Positions 1 to 10,643 of a DNA stretch of 64,000 nt are shown piece after piece. The DNA is taken from assembly GCF_004135625.1 (NCBI RefSeq), contig NZ_SDPV01000001.1, positions 1,176,501 through 1,240,500 on the forward strand, written 5' to 3'. Within the stretch, counting starts at the first letter, position 1; each line of letters begins with the position of its first letter. Both the position numbers and the translations under genes were made by a program. The DNA comes from Pelagerythrobacter rhizovicinus. GTDB taxonomy: Bacteria > Pseudomonadota > Alphaproteobacteria > Sphingomonadales > Sphingomonadaceae. The notes below the pieces were generated by a model. The model searched no databases. It was not told where the DNA came from and was given only the letters and a program-made list of their open reading frames with translations.

Positions 1-1650
<1,650 letters not shown>

Positions 1651-1749
1651 TTTCGACCTGGGAACCGGCCGCGCAGTCAGCCGTTATTCGAGTCCAGACG
1701 ATGTAAAAATCGACTGGATATGAAGTTTCTCCCAGGAGAAGCTATCAGG

Positions 1750-1782
1750 AGCCCCGGTGCCTTACGGCGCCGGGGCTTTTGC
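1750..1782 (+). terminator. Rho-independent terminator after rpoD
   Basis: A 12-bp stem (AGCCCCGGTGCC paired with GGCGCCGGGGCT, one G-U pair) closes on a TTAC loop and is followed by TTTTGCTTT. It lies 100 bases past the rpoD stop and before rpiB, separating the two transcripts. Confidence 0.85.
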
Positions 1783-1885
1783 TTTGCGCCTCCCGCGGCG
1801 CCTCAAGCAGGCCGCCTTTCCAGCCCGTCGGGGACAAGGCCGGTTTGCGGTGGCGACATGGCGCGGGAATCACTATGGGGACGCC

Positions 1886-2323
1886 ATGCGTATCGCCATT
1901 GCCTCTGACCATGCTGCCATCGAGATGAAAGCCGCCCTGCGCGAGTGGCTGATCGAAGAGGGCCATGAAGTCGCCGATCTCGGCCCCGATAGCCACGACA
2001 GCGTCGACTATCCCGACTTCGGCTACAAGCTTGCTGCCGTCGTCGCGGAAGGTACCGCCGAGCGTGGAATCGCGCTGTGCGGTTCGGGGATCGGCATCTC
2101 GATCGCCGTGAACCGTAACCCCGCCGTGCGCTGCGCGCTCGTGTCGGAACCGCTTTCCGCCAGCCTCGCACGCGAGCACAACGATGCCAACGTGCTCGCC
2201 CTCGGCGCGCGGCTGATCGGGATCGAGCTGGCCAAGGCCTGCGTCTCGGCTTTCGTCGGAACCGAATTCGGCGGCGACCGCCATCAGCGCCGCGTCGACA
2301 AGTTATCGAACCCAAGCTGCTGA
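1886..2323 (+). CDS. rpiB: Ribose-5-phosphate isomerase B
   Basis: The enzyme interconverts ribose 5-phosphate and ribulose 5-phosphate in the cytoplasmic pentose phosphate pathway. The 145-residue product has the usual RpiB length and opens with [11 protein letters not shown]. It carries the [13 protein letters not shown] phosphate-binding and active-site loop with the catalytic Cys, and the [20 protein letters not shown] segment. The frame is open further upstream, but the ATG at 1886 gives the canonical N-terminus and is preceded by GGGG at about 5 bases. glyA starts 8 bases after its stop, so rpiB-glyA-nrdR and the next gene look like one operon. RpiB and LacA/LacB are related; a lone B subunit without tagatose genes favours RpiB. 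Confidence 0.93.
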   Translation: MRIAIASDHAAIEMKAALREWLIEEGHEVADLGPDSHDSVDYPDFGYKLAAVVAEGTAERGIALCGSGIGISIAVNRNPAVRCALVSEPLSASLAREHNDANVLALGARLIGIELAKACVSAFVGTEFGGDRHQRRVDKLSNPSC

Positions 2324-2331
2324 GGAATTTC

Positions 2332-3642
2332 ATGAGCACCGCGGAAGCCGCCAACGCCGACATCATGCACAGTTTCTGGCAGGACACCCTCGCCGAAGCC
2401 GATCCCGAGATCGCGGAAGCCGTCCAGAACGAGCTCCAGCGCCAGCGCAACAAGATCGAACTGATCGCGAGCGAGAACATCGCGAGCCGCGCCGTGCTGG
2501 AGGCGACCGGCAGTGTCTTCACCAACAAGTATGCCGAGGGCTACCCGGGTAAGCGCTACTACGGCGGGTGCGATTACGCCGACGTGGTCGAAACGTTGGC
2601 GATCGAGCGCGCGAAGCAGCTCTTCGGGTGCGACTTCGCAAACGTCCAGCCCAACAGCGGTAGCCAGATGAACCAGGCCGTGTTCCTCGCGCTGCTCCAG
2701 CCCGGCGACACCTTCATGGGGCTCGATCTCAACTCGGGCGGGCACCTGACGCACGGCTCCCCGGTGAACATGAGCGGCAAGTGGTTCAACGTCGTGCCTT
2801 ACGGCGTGCGCAAGGACGACGAACTGCTCGACATGGAGCAGGTCGAGCGGCTCGCGCACGAGCACAAGCCGAAACTCATCATCGCCGGCGGCACCGCCTA
2901 TTCGCGGCAGTGGGATTTCGCGAAGTTCCGCGAGATCGCCGATGCCGTGGGCGCATACTTGCTGGTCGATATGTCGCACTTCTCCGGCCTCGTGGCCGGC
3001 GGTGCACACCCTTCCCCCTTCCCACACGCGCACGTGGTGACGACCACCACGCACAAGAGCCTGCGCGGCCCCCGTTCGGGCGTGATCCTCACGAACGACG
3101 AAGGTATCGCGAAGAAGGTCAACAGCGCGGTCTTCCCCGGTATGCAGGGCGGCCCGCTCATGCACGTGGTGGCCGCCAAGGCGGTCGCGTTCCGCGAGGC
3201 GCTGCGGCCCGAGTTCAAGAGCTATGCCGCACGCGTGGTGGAGAACGCGAAGGCGCTCGCCGCGAGCCTGGAGGAGAACGGCCTGCGCATCGTCTCGGGC
3301 GGCACCGACAACCACCTGATGCTGGTCGATCTCACCGCCAAGGACGTGACCGGCAAGGCGGCCGAGAAGGGCCTCGATCGGGCCTGGCTCACCTGCAACA
3401 AGAACGGCATTCCGTTCGACACGCGCAGCCCCTTCGTTACCAGCGGCGTCCGCCTCGGCACCCCGGCGGGTACGACGCGCGGCTTCGGCCCGGCCGAGTT
3501 CCGCAAGGTCGGCGCCCTGATCGCCGAGGTGGTCGACGGCCTCGCTAAGAACGGGCCCGACGGCGATGCGCAGATCGAGGAGCGGGTGCGCAGCAAGGTG
3601 GGTGAACTGTGCGACGCCTTCCCCGTCTATCCGGGAATGTGA
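2332..3642 (+). CDS. glyA: Serine hydroxymethyltransferase
   Basis: This PLP enzyme converts serine and tetrahydrofolate to glycine and 5,10-methylene-tetrahydrofolate, the main source of one-carbon units. The 436-residue product matches the family length. It shows the [12 protein letters not shown]-terminal motif, the substrate-loop sequence [11 protein letters not shown], and the PLP-lysine motif [14 protein letters not shown] with the Schiff-base lysine at residue 242. A Shine-Dalgarno-like GAGGAA overlaps the rpiB stop just upstream. It is the second gene of a tightly packed operon, and nrdR follows 6 bases after its stop, an arrangement frequent in alphaproteobacteria. Confidence 0.97.
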   Translation: MSTAEAANADIMHSFWQDTLAEADPEIAEAVQNELQRQRNKIELIASENIASRAVLEATGSVFTNKYAEGYPGKRYYGGCDYADVVETLAIERAKQLFGCDFANVQPNSGSQMNQAVFLALLQPGDTFMGLDLNSGGHLTHGSPVNMSGKWFNVVPYGVRKDDELLDMEQVERLAHEHKPKLIIAGGTAYSRQWDFAKFREIADAVGAYLLVDMSHFSGLVAGGAHPSPFPHAHVVTTTTHKSLRGPRSGVILTNDEGIAKKVNSAVFPGMQGGPLMHVVAAKAVAFREALRPEFKSYAARVVENAKALAASLEENGLRIVSGGTDNHLMLVDLTAKDVTGKAAEKGLDRAWLTCNKNGIPFDTRSPFVTSGVRLGTPAGTTRGFGPAEFRKVGALIAEVVDGLAKNGPDGDAQIEERVRSKVGELCDAFPVYPGM

Positions 3643-3648
3643 TGCGCC

Positions 3649-4113
3649 ATGCGATGCCCCTTCTGCGCGCATGACGACAGCCAGGTAAAAGACAGCCGCC
3701 CGACCGAAGACGGCACCGCCATCCGCCGTCGCCGCCAGTGCACGAGCTGCGGCGCGCGGTTCACCACGTTCGAACGCGTGCAGCTGCGCGAAGTGACCAT
3801 CATCAAGAGCGGAGACCGGCGCGAGGCTTTCGACCGTTCGAAGCTCGAACAGTCGGTCGCCCTCGCCTGCCGCAAGCGCGGGATCGAGCAGGAGCGGATC
3901 GACCAGCTCATCTCCGGCATCCAACGCCAGGTGGAAACCGCAGGCGACAGCGAAGTGCCCTCCGCCCGGATCGGCGAGCTGGTGATGGACGGGCTGCGCC
4001 AGATCGACAGCGTCGCCTATATCCGCTTCGCCAGCGTCTATCGCGATTTCAGCGAGGCACGGGATTTCGAGGAATTCGCCAGCACCGTGCGCGACGCGGG
4101 TAGCGATGGCTGA
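3649..4113 (+). CDS. nrdR: Transcriptional repressor NrdR
   Basis: NrdR represses ribonucleotide reductase genes in response to the ATP/dATP balance. The 154-residue product is full length. It has an N-terminal zinc ribbon with CPFC at residues 3-6 and CTSC at about 31-34, then an ATP-cone domain from about residue 45 ([20 protein letters not shown]) to about 140. Its last 8 bases overlap the start of the next gene (ATGGCTGA), so the two are translationally coupled. No NrdR box or nrd gene is visible in this window, so it acts on targets elsewhere. Confidence 0.95.
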   Translation: MRCPFCAHDDSQVKDSRPTEDGTAIRRRRQCTSCGARFTTFERVQLREVTIIKSGDRREAFDRSKLEQSVALACRKRGIEQERIDQLISGIQRQVETAGDSEVPSARIGELVMDGLRQIDSVAYIRFASVYRDFSEARDFEEFASTVRDAGSDG

Positions 4114-5245
4114 GCCGTTCCGGACCTACATTCTGCGCTGCGCGGATGGCAGCTACCACGTCGGGCATACCGACGATCTTGATGCGCGCCTTGGGCAGCA
4201 TCGTGATGGAACGCTGGGCGGTTATAGGGCCAGGCGGCGGCCGGTCGAGCTGGTGTGGTCGGCGGACTTTCCGACGCGGGATGAGGCCTTCGATGCAGAG
4301 CGACGGCTCAAGGGTTGGTCGAGGGCAAAGAAGGAAGCCTTGATCGCGGGCGACTGGAATCTCGTAAGCCAGCTCGCACGCCGCCGCAGGGTCCTTCGAG
4401 ACGAGGCTTCGACAAGCTCAGCCTCTCCTCAGGATGAGCGGGACAACAAGAAATCCGCTCATCCTGAGGAGCGACTGAGTAAGCCCGCGCCAGCGGGCGC
4501 ATCGAAGGCGCGTCTCGAAGGACCCGTCATCGTCCTCGTCCGCCCCCAGCTCGGGGAGAACATCGGCAAGGCCGCGCGGGCGATGCTGAACTTCGGGCTG
4601 ACCGAGTTGCGCCTCGTGGCCCCGCGCGACGGGTGGCCAAACCCCAGCGCCGGCCCGGCGGCCGCAGGCGCGGACGTCGTGCTGGAGAATGCCACAGTTC
4701 ACAATACTCTGGCCGAAGCCGTCGCCGATTGCGCGCACGTCTACGCCACGACGGTCCGCAAGCGGGGTGTGACCAAGCCGGTCGTGACGCCGGAAGAAGC
4801 CGCGTTGCAGATCGCGGCCGCGCAGGGTCGCTCGGCGATCGTATTCGGGCCCGAGCGCTCAGGCCTCGAAACCGACGACGTGGCGCTCGCCCGCGCGATC
4901 CTGACGGTGCCGATCAACCCCGAGTTCGGCTCGTTGAACCTCGCCCAGGCGGTGATCCTGTGCGCCTACGAATGGTCGAAGACCCAGTGGGGCGGCGGCA
5001 TGCTCGCGCAGCCGACCGGGGAAGATCTGCTTCCGCCCGCGCCGCAGGAGGAGCTCGAAGGATTGATAGGGCAGCTCGAAGCCATGCTCGAGCCGCGCGG
5101 CTATTTCCTCCCGGAAAGCCGCGCTGCGGCGACCCGCCGCACGCTGCGCACGATGCTGACCAAGCCCGGCTGGAATCACCTCGAGGTGCGCACGATGCGG
5201 GGCGTACTCTCGAGCCTTGCCAAACCGCCGCGCGATCCGGCCTAG
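4106..5245 (+). CDS. GIY-YIG domain fused to a TrmJ-like SPOUT RNA methyltransferase
   Basis: The 379-residue frame joins two domains. Residues about 1-90 form a GIY-YIG nuclease-like domain of the YhbQ/UPF0213 type ([15 protein letters not shown], with the likely catalytic Glu in [14 protein letters not shown]). Residues about 135-370 form a SPOUT methyltransferase of the TrmH/TrmJ family, with [31 protein letters not shown] and [13 protein letters not shown] as SAM-knot motifs; relatives 2'-O-methylate tRNA position 32. The linker at about residues 95-140 is encoded by a 137-bp palindromic repeat. No in-frame ATG, GTG or TTG precedes the methyltransferase domain closely, so it appears to depend on translation from the GIY-YIG start. 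In relatives the two domains are usually separate proteins. The start overlaps nrdR by 8 bases. Its stop shares the bases CTAG with the convergent chorismate mutase stop. Domain assignment is confident; the activity of the fused form is unknown. Confidence 0.85.
   Translation: MAEPFRTYILRCADGSYHVGHTDDLDARLGQHRDGTLGGYRARRRPVELVWSADFPTRDEAFDAERRLKGWSRAKKEALIAGDWNLVSQLARRRRVLRDEASTSSASPQDERDNKKSAHPEERLSKPAPAGASKARLEGPVIVLVRPQLGENIGKAARAMLNFGLTELRLVAPRDGWPNPSAGPAAAGADVVLENATVHNTLAEAVADCAHVYATTVRKRGVTKPVVTPEEAALQIAAAQGRSAIVFGPERSGLETDDVALARAILTVPINPEFGSLNLAQAVILCAYEWSKTQWGGGMLAQPTGEDLLPPAPQEELEGLIGQLEAMLEPRGYFLPESRAAATRRTLRTMLTKPGWNHLEVRTMRGVLSSLAKPPRDPA
4389..4525. repeat. Palindromic (REP-like) element inside a coding frame
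   Basis: The ends GGGTCCTTCGAGACG (4389-4403) and CGTCTCGAAGGACCC (4511-4525) are perfect 15-bp inverted repeats. An inner perfect 17-bp pair, CTCCTCAGGATGAGCGG (4425-4441) and its complement (4455-4471), forms a second stem. The core TTCGACAAGCTCAG recurs at two other sites near 14.4 and 16.9 kb. Here the element is translated as a low-complexity linker between two protein domains. Confidence 0.85.
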
Positions 5246-5553
5246 CTCCGCAGGCGATCCCACTCCTCGAGCTCGTAGGCGATCGAGGTTTCCACCAGAA
5301 GGTCCCAGATCTCGGCGATTTTCTCGGCGGGGAGGCTTCGCGCGCGGGCGTCGCCGGCAGCGGCGGCGATCACCGCGGCCTTGCGGCCTTCATCGCGCAC
5401 GGTGTCGCGCGACTGCTTGATCCGGGCGGCGGCACGCATATAGCCAAAGCGCCGGTCAAGCAGAGCCATGAGCTCGCGATCGGTCGCGTCGACCCCCGTC
5501 CGCACATCGCGCATGTCGGTGCAATCGTCGGGCAGTTTGAAGTCGTCGGTCAT
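5242..5553 (-). CDS. Chorismate mutase, AroQ type
   Basis: The product rearranges chorismate to prephenate, the first committed step to phenylalanine and tyrosine. The 103-residue protein is all-helical in style and fits a free-standing AroQ mutase. It has an N-terminal helix (VRTGVDATDRELMALLDRR), the basic active-site segment RFGYMRAAARIKQSR, and a C-terminal helix ending [11 protein letters not shown]. The frame continues upstream to 5844, but the ATG at 5553 (MTDDFKL) gives the compact family length. It is convergent with the preceding gene, sharing CTAG at the stops, and diverges from rpsD across a 205-bp gap. Confidence 0.88.
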   Translation of the reverse strand: MTDDFKLPDDCTDMRDVRTGVDATDRELMALLDRRFGYMRAAARIKQSRDTVRDEGRKAAVIAAAAGDARARSLPAEKIAEIWDLLVETSIAYELEEWDRLRS

Positions 5554-5602
5554 GCCCGCGCCCTGCCCCGCGCGGCCCGTTTTGTCGAGCGCCATCGCGC
5601 GC

Positions 5603-5630
5603 TTGACGCACGGCGCGATCCTGCTAAACG
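5603..5630 (+). promoter_or_regulatory. Candidate sigma-70 promoter for rpsD
   Basis: TTGACG and TAAACG are separated by 16 bases in the 205-bp gap between the divergent chorismate mutase gene and rpsD. They lie about 125 bases before the rpsD ATG. The -35 box is close to consensus and the -10 box is weak; this is prediction only. Confidence 0.4.
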
Positions 5631-5758
5631 CGCGCCTTCGCGAATTGGCCCCGCACCCCGGTGAAGCGGTGGCCGCGCTGGAGAGGATCTCCGGCGGTGC
5701 GATGCCGGGTTGAAGCGCTACCAATGGGGTAGCGACAGCAAATCGAAGGACACGACTT

Positions 5759-6373
5759 ATGTCGAAGCGCAAGAGCGCCAAGCACAAACTCGACCGCCGG
5801 ATGGGGGAGAACATCTGGGGTCGCCCGAGTTCTCCGGTCAACAAGCGCTCCTACGGCCCCGGCCAGCACGGTCAGCGCCGCAAGGGCAAGATGAGCGACT
5901 TCGGTCTGCAGCTCCGCGCCAAGCAGAAGCTCAAGGGCTACTACGGCGACGTGACCGAGAAGCAGTTCAAGCGCACCTACCAGGAAGCGTCGAGCATGAA
6001 GGGCGATACGAGCCAGAACCTGATCGGCCTGCTCGAGCGCCGTCTGGACATGGTCGTATACCGCGCCAAGTTCGCGCCGACGATCTTCGCCGCGCGCCAG
6101 ATCGTCAGCCACGGGCACATCCGTGTGAACGGGGTCAAGTGCAACATCGCGAGCCGCCGCGTCAACGTCGGCGACGTCATCAGTCTGGGCGACAAGGCCA
6201 AGGAGATGGCGCTGGTGATCGAGGCGCAGAGCCTGGCCGAGCGCGACATCCCCGACTACGTCGCCCCCGATGGCACCGACAAGGTCACCTACACCCGCGT
6301 GCCCACGCTGGACGAGGTCCCTTATCCGGTGACCATGGAACCGAACCTAGTCGTCGAGTTCTACTCGCGCTGA
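5759..6373 (+). CDS. rpsD: 30S ribosomal protein S4
   Basis: S4 is a primary 16S rRNA-binding protein that nucleates 30S assembly and contributes to decoding accuracy. The 204-residue length is standard. The N-terminal segment ([17 protein letters not shown]-like, about residues 20-45) and the S4 RNA-binding domain at about residues 94-155 ([23 protein letters not shown]) are clear. The short terminal motif VVEFYSR is the family signature. It stands alone rather than in the alpha operon, as is common in alphaproteobacteria. AAGGA lies about 8 bases before the ATG, and a rho-independent terminator follows the stop. Confidence 0.97.
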   Translation: MSKRKSAKHKLDRRMGENIWGRPSSPVNKRSYGPGQHGQRRKGKMSDFGLQLRAKQKLKGYYGDVTEKQFKRTYQEASSMKGDTSQNLIGLLERRLDMVVYRAKFAPTIFAARQIVSHGHIRVNGVKCNIASRRVNVGDVISLGDKAKEMALVIEAQSLAERDIPDYVAPDGTDKVTYTRVPTLDEVPYPVTMEPNLVVEFYSR

Positions 6374-6397
6374 TCCGACTTCCGGTTATGGAACAGA

Positions 6398-6425
6398 AAG
6401 GCGGTCCTGCGGGGCCGCCTTTTTT
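6398..6425 (+). terminator. Rho-independent terminator after rpsD
   Basis: A GC-rich stem (AAAGGCGGTCC with GGGGCCGCCTTT, small bulge) is followed by a run of six T. It lies about 25 bases after the rpsD stop. Confidence 0.85.
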
Positions 6426-6489
6426 CTATTCATCGCAAGATTACAGAAGCTTAGGAACCCGGCGTCAGTTTGCGAATTTCTCTGGAGCT

Positions 6490-6672
6490 ATGACCAAGTA
6501 CCGTTTCATAACTCCTCACCGCAAGGGCAAGTGGTACCCCGATCTCAAGCAGGCTCAGTTCTTTGCGAACTCCATCGGCGCGGGTTTCCTGGAGCGGATG
6601 ACCGGCCGCTTCGTCGCCTATCCCGGCACCAGCCTTGAAGCGCTCGAGTCTCCGGATCAGTCGGCGAAATAG
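6490..6672 (+). CDS. Small conserved-looking protein of 60 residues, function unknown
   Basis: I do not recognise a named family. The 60-residue product begins [16 protein letters not shown] and is rich in aromatic and basic residues. It has no membrane segment or signal peptide. GGAG lies 3-4 bases before the ATG, an acceptable ribosome-binding site. The gene sits between the rpsD terminator and the convergent tgt gene, and its last 16 bases overlap the tgt 3' end. Codon use is like its neighbours, which together with the ribosome-binding site supports a real gene. Confidence 0.65.
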   Translation: MTKYRFITPHRKGKWYPDLKQAQFFANSIGAGFLERMTGRFVAYPGTSLEALESPDQSAK

Positions 6673-7787
6673 TCCCTCCGGAATTCGGCGGCGAAGGCCG
6701 CAAAGCGACCCTCGGCGATTGCGCCGTGCATGGCCTGCATCAACTGCTGGTAGAACGCGAGGTTATGCTCGGTGACGAGCATCGCGCCGAGGATCTCGCC
6801 GGCTTTCTGCAGGTGATGGAGATAGGCGCGCGAGTAGGTTCCGCAGACCGAGCAGGTGCAGCGCGGATCTAGCGGATCCATGTCTTCCGCGTGGCGCGCG
6901 TTCCGGAGGTTCAGGGGCCCCGTCCAGGTAAAGGCTTGGCCGTTCCGGCCCGATCGGGTCGGCAGAACGCAGTCGAACATGTCGATCCCGCGCTCTACGG
7001 CACCGACCAGATCGTCGGGCTTTCCAACGCCCATCAGATAGCGCGGCTTGTCCTCGGGCAGCATCCCGGGTGCGAAGTCGAGCGTGGCGAACATCGCTTC
7101 CTGCCCCTCGCCCACGGCCAGGCCGCCGACGGCATAACCGTCGAAGCCGATCTCGGTCAGCGCCTCGGCCGACTGGCGGCGCAGTTCCTCGTCCAGCGCT
7201 CCCTGCTGGATGCCGAAGAGAGCCGCCCCTTCCGCGTGCGCCCCTCCGGCATCGAAGGCCTCGCGGCTCCGCCTCGCCCAGCGCATGGACAATTCCATGG
7301 AGGCCGCGATCTCGTCGCGCGGGCGATCGGCGCGCGGACACTCGTCGAATGCCATGACGATGTCGGAGCCGAGCAGGCGCTGGATCTCCATCGACCGTTC
7401 GGGCGTGAGCATGTGCTTCGAACCGTCGATATGGCTGCGGAACTCCACCCCCTGCTCGGTCAGCTTGCGCAGATCCGAAAGGCTCATGACCTGATATCCG
7501 CCGCTGTCGGTCAGGATCGGCCGCGGCCAGTTCATGAAGGCGTGCAGGCCGCCGAGCCGCGCGACGCGCTCAGCGCCCGGGCGGAGCATCAGGTGGTAGG
7601 TGTTGCCGAGGATGATGTCGGCACCCGTTGCTTGCACGGTTTCCGGCTTCATCGCTTTGACCGTCGCCGCTGTGCCCACCGGCATGAACGCGGGCGTGCG
7701 AATTTCGCCGCGCCGCATCGCAATACGGCCGGTACGCGCTTTGCCGTCGACGGCGTCGACGCGAAAATCGAACCGGGAGCTGGTCAT
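6657..7787 (-). CDS. tgt: tRNA-guanine transglycosylase
   Basis: Tgt exchanges the wobble guanine of GUN-anticodon tRNAs for preQ1 in queuosine synthesis. The 376-residue product has family length. It contains the nucleophile region [13 protein letters not shown], the specificity segment [13 protein letters not shown], and the zinc site [17 protein letters not shown] near the C-terminus. The ATG shares one base with the stop of the upstream DUF481 gene (TGATG), which implies translational coupling. queA, the next enzyme of the same pathway, lies upstream in the same run of genes, with an ABC transporter and the DUF481 gene in between. Confidence 0.96.
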   Translation of the reverse strand: MTSSRFDFRVDAVDGKARTGRIAMRRGEIRTPAFMPVGTAATVKAMKPETVQATGADIILGNTYHLMLRPGAERVARLGGLHAFMNWPRPILTDSGGYQVMSLSDLRKLTEQGVEFRSHIDGSKHMLTPERSMEIQRLLGSDIVMAFDECPRADRPRDEIAASMELSMRWARRSREAFDAGGAHAEGAALFGIQQGALDEELRRQSAEALTEIGFDGYAVGGLAVGEGQEAMFATLDFAPGMLPEDKPRYLMGVGKPDDLVGAVERGIDMFDCVLPTRSGRNGQAFTWTGPLNLRNARHAEDMDPLDPRCTCSVCGTYSRAYLHHLQKAGEILGAMLVTEHNLAFYQQLMQAMHGAIAEGRFAAFAAEFRRDYFAD

Positions 7788-8863
7788 CAGAAGTCGTAGA
7801 CGAGCGTCAGGCGCGTGACCGTGTCGGTCGAGACTTTACCTTCCGGCGGTTTGCTGTCGTAGTCCACGGCATAAGTGATGCGTGAGCGCAGACGGTCGCT
7901 GACCTTCGCATCGAGCCCGCTGACCAGATTGAGTGTCGTGCGCGACGAATCGACGATGACCGTCGCCTGGCCACCGGTTTCGGTCACCATGTTCGCGTCC
8001 TGCGTGAATGAGAGCCGTTCGGCGATCTTCCAGTCGAAATCGACGCCGAACAGGGCGGCAAGGCGGGTCTCGTCCTCTTCTACCGTGAAATTCGTCACCC
8101 GCAGCGCCGGGCCTGCCTTGACGGACAGCTTCAGGTCACCGCTGTTCGCGACCTGATAGCCGACCCCACCGGAGATCGCGTAGCGGCCGGTAAAGCCCTG
8201 CAGCTTGTTACGCTCGTACTGGGCGAGACCATAGACGAACAACTCGTCCTTGACCTGGTAGCGGGGTTCGTAGGCAAACAGGAACTGTTCGCGGCTCGTC
8301 ACGCCGTTGGAGCGCTGGTAGTCGGCCGTTGCGCGCAGCGAGTGGCTCCAGTCCAGGCCCTGGCGCTTGAGTTTGAGACCCGCGGAGAGCCCGATATTGT
8401 TGCTGTTGCCGCTCGCCTGGAACCCGCCGAGCTGCCCTTCGCCGCTCCACAGCTCGAACAGACCAGCTTTGCGGATCTTGTTCGTCTCCGCCTCTCGCGC
8501 GAGCCTCGCCTTCTCGGCAACGTCCGCTCGCCAAGCGGTCTCGATCGCCTTGACTTCCTCCTCTCCGTGAGGAGCGGCCTGGCGCGCGAGAGCGAGCACC
8601 GTTTCGATCTTGCCCTTGTCGTTCGTCGCCATCGCGGCGTTGATCATCGCGCGCACGCCGCCGGGGATGTTGGAAACCTCCTCGGCAGTGGGCGCAGATT
8701 CGACGACGGGCTGGATTTCGCCCACCGGCAAGGGAGCGGACTCAACAGGCGGGAGCATCATCCCGTCGTTCTGCGCCGCTGCGGTTTGGGCCGCAGCCGG
8801 CGAGGACGCGAGAACAACAGCGGCGACGCCCGCCGCGACACAAGAGGGGGATCGTTGGAACAT
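7787..8863 (-). CDS. DUF481-family outer-membrane beta-barrel protein
   Basis: The 358-residue product has a Sec signal peptide ([18 protein letters not shown], cleavage near residue 25). A helical or low-complexity segment at about residues 30-125 follows. The C-terminal part from about residue 140 is a string of amphipathic beta strands ending LTLVYDF, with the terminal Phe typical of outer-membrane barrels. DUF481 proteins (YdiY-like) are outer-membrane proteins of unsettled function. Its stop overlaps the tgt start by one base, and an ABC-2 transporter lies just upstream. A role in envelope export with that transporter is possible but is inference only. Confidence 0.85.
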   Translation of the reverse strand: MFQRSPSCVAAGVAAVVLASSPAAAQTAAAQNDGMMLPPVESAPLPVGEIQPVVESAPTAEEVSNIPGGVRAMINAAMATNDKGKIETVLALARQAAPHGEEEVKAIETAWRADVAEKARLAREAETNKIRKAGLFELWSGEGQLGGFQASGNSNNIGLSAGLKLKRQGLDWSHSLRATADYQRSNGVTSREQFLFAYEPRYQVKDELFVYGLAQYERNKLQGFTGRYAISGGVGYQVANSGDLKLSVKAGPALRVTNFTVEEDETRLAALFGVDFDWKIAERLSFTQDANMVTETGGQATVIVDSSRTTLNLVSGLDAKVSDRLRSRITYAVDYDSKPPEGKVSTDTVTRLTLVYDF

Positions 8864-8883
8864 CGCCAGATCGGGTTAGCGTG

Positions 8884-9648
8884 TCATGACCGGAGGCGCC
8901 AGCCCGTGCGGAAGATCACTGCGATGACTGCCACGCAGATTGCGAGGAACGCCAGTGTCAGGCCGAGCGAGACGCCAATCGACACGTCGGAGTGACCGTA
9001 GAACGTCCAGCGCAGCCCGTTGACCAGGTAGACGATCGGGTTCGCCAGCGCGATCTTGTCCCACGGGCTCGGCAGCATATCGATCGAGTAGAACGTGCCG
9101 CCGAGGAAGGTCAGCGGGGTCAGGATCAGCAGCGGGACCATCTGGAGTTTCTCGAACCCTTCCGCCCAGACTCCGAGGATGAAGCCGAGCAGTGAGAAGC
9201 TCGCCGCCACGAGCATGATGTAGACCAGCGCGAACAGGGGATGCGCAATCGAATAGTCGACGAAGATCAGTGCGGTCGTGAGAATGATCGCCGCGAGGAT
9301 CAGGCTCTTGGTCGCCGCAGCGCCGACGAAGCCGAGCAATGTCTCCGCCACGCCCACCGGCGCGGAGAGCAACTCGTAGATCGCGCCGGTGAAGCGCGGC
9401 ATGTAGATGCCGAAGCTCGCATTGCTGGTGCTTTCGGACAGCAGCGTCAGCATCAGCAGGCCCGGTACGATGAACGCGCCGTACTCGACCCCGCCGACTT
9501 CGTTGATACGCCCACCGATCGCCGCGCCGAAAACTATGAAGTAGAGGCTGGTCGTAAGGACCGGGGAAACGATTGAACCGAACACCGTGCGGCGAAAGCG
9601 CGACAGCTCGTTCCGGTAGATCGCGAAAGTGGAACGCCAGTTGATCAT
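8884..9648 (-). CDS. ABC-2 type transporter permease
   Basis: The 254-residue inner-membrane protein has about six hydrophobic segments. It begins MINWRSTFAIYRNELSRF and carries an ABC-2 family TFLGGTFYSIDMLPSPW segment after the fourth helix. It resembles YadH-type exporters. The open frame extends upstream, but the ATG at 9648 overlaps the ATPase stop as ATGA, the usual coupled arrangement. The exported substrate cannot be told from the sequence. Confidence 0.88.
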   Translation of the reverse strand: MINWRSTFAIYRNELSRFRRTVFGSIVSPVLTTSLYFIVFGAAIGGRINEVGGVEYGAFIVPGLLMLTLLSESTSNASFGIYMPRFTGAIYELLSAPVGVAETLLGFVGAAATKSLILAAIILTTALIFVDYSIAHPLFALVYIMLVAASFSLLGFILGVWAEGFEKLQMVPLLILTPLTFLGGTFYSIDMLPSPWDKIALANPIVYLVNGLRWTFYGHSDVSIGVSLGLTLAFLAICVAVIAVIFRTGWRLRS

Positions 9649-10598
9649 GCCGCCAACCCCTGCTGCTCCACGAGGCCGACGAAGATGTCCTCCAGGCTGG
9701 ATTCCCTCTGATCCAGCGCGGTAAAAACGATCCCGCTCTGAACCAGCGCTGTTGCCACTGCCGCCACTTCCGCCTTGCCCTTCCCGGTCCCGTCGCCGCC
9801 ACGGTAGCATACGGTGCGACCGTCCTCGGCGAGCGTGACTGGATAGTCGCGCAGTGCAGGCGGAAGCTCGGAGAGCTGCGCGGCCAGCGTGAAATGCGCC
9901 TCGGTCCGGCCGAGGCGCTTCATCATCTCGTCCTTCTCGTCCACCAGCAGCAGGCGGCCCTTGTCGATCACGCCGACACGGTCGGCCATTTCCTCAGCCT
10001 CCTCGATATAGTGGGTGGTGAGAATAACCGTGACGCCCTGCTCGCGGAGGGCGCCGATCTGGCGCCACATGTCGCGCCGCAGCTCGACGTCCACGCCGGC
10101 GGTGGGCTCGTCGAGGAACAGCAGTTCGGGATCGTGCGCGAGCGCCTTGGCGATCAGCACGCGGCGCTTCATTCCGCCCGACAGTTTGCGGATTTCCTCG
10201 CCGCGCTTCTCCCACAAGCTCAGCGAGCGCAGCACTTCCTCGACCCGGCTTGCATCGGGCGCGCGACCGAACAGTCCGCGCGAATAACCAACCTGACGCT
10301 CGACGGTATCGAACATATCGAACCCCAGCTCCTGCGGGACGAGACCAATGCGCTGTCGCGCACTGCGCCAGTGGCGCGCCAGGTCTTCGCCGAATGCGTT
10401 GATCGTCCCGGAACTGATGCGGACCATGCCGCAGACTGCGCCGATCAACGTCGTCTTGCCCGCTCCGTTGGGGCCAAGCAGCGCGAAGATCTCGCCCTTG
10501 CGGATCTCCAGATCGACACTGTCGAGTGCTTTGAGGCCGCCGGGATAAACCTTGGTCAGCCCGCGGATGTCGAGGATGGGTTGGGGAATCGGTTTCAT
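9645..10598 (-). CDS. ABC transporter ATP-binding protein (YadG-like)
   Basis: The 317-residue ATPase powers the adjacent permease. It shows Walker A GPNGAGKTT, Q-loop LVPQELGF, signature LSGGMKRR, Walker B LLFLDEPTAGVD and the switch histidine in LTTHYIEEAEE. An extra C-terminal region of about 90 residues is typical of multidrug or polysaccharide export ATPases. It lies 46 bases downstream of queA and overlaps the permease start by 4 bases. Confidence 0.92.
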   Translation of the reverse strand: MKPIPQPILDIRGLTKVYPGGLKALDSVDLEIRKGEIFALLGPNGAGKTTLIGAVCGMVRISSGTINAFGEDLARHWRSARQRIGLVPQELGFDMFDTVERQVGYSRGLFGRAPDASRVEEVLRSLSLWEKRGEEIRKLSGGMKRRVLIAKALAHDPELLFLDEPTAGVDVELRRDMWRQIGALREQGVTVILTTHYIEEAEEMADRVGVIDKGRLLLVDEKDEMMKRLGRTEAHFTLAAQLSELPPALRDYPVTLAEDGRTVCYRGGDGTGKGKAEVAAVATALVQSGIVFTALDQRESSLEDIFVGLVEQQGLAA

Positions 10599-10643
10599 GG
10601 GCTGCGGAACATTGCCGCAGCGGCCGCACTTGCCAAGTGTTAA

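Noticed and set aside
2284-3924. A 546-residue open frame opposite glyA and nrdR
   Set aside because: It spans two well-supported genes on the other strand and shows no family motif.
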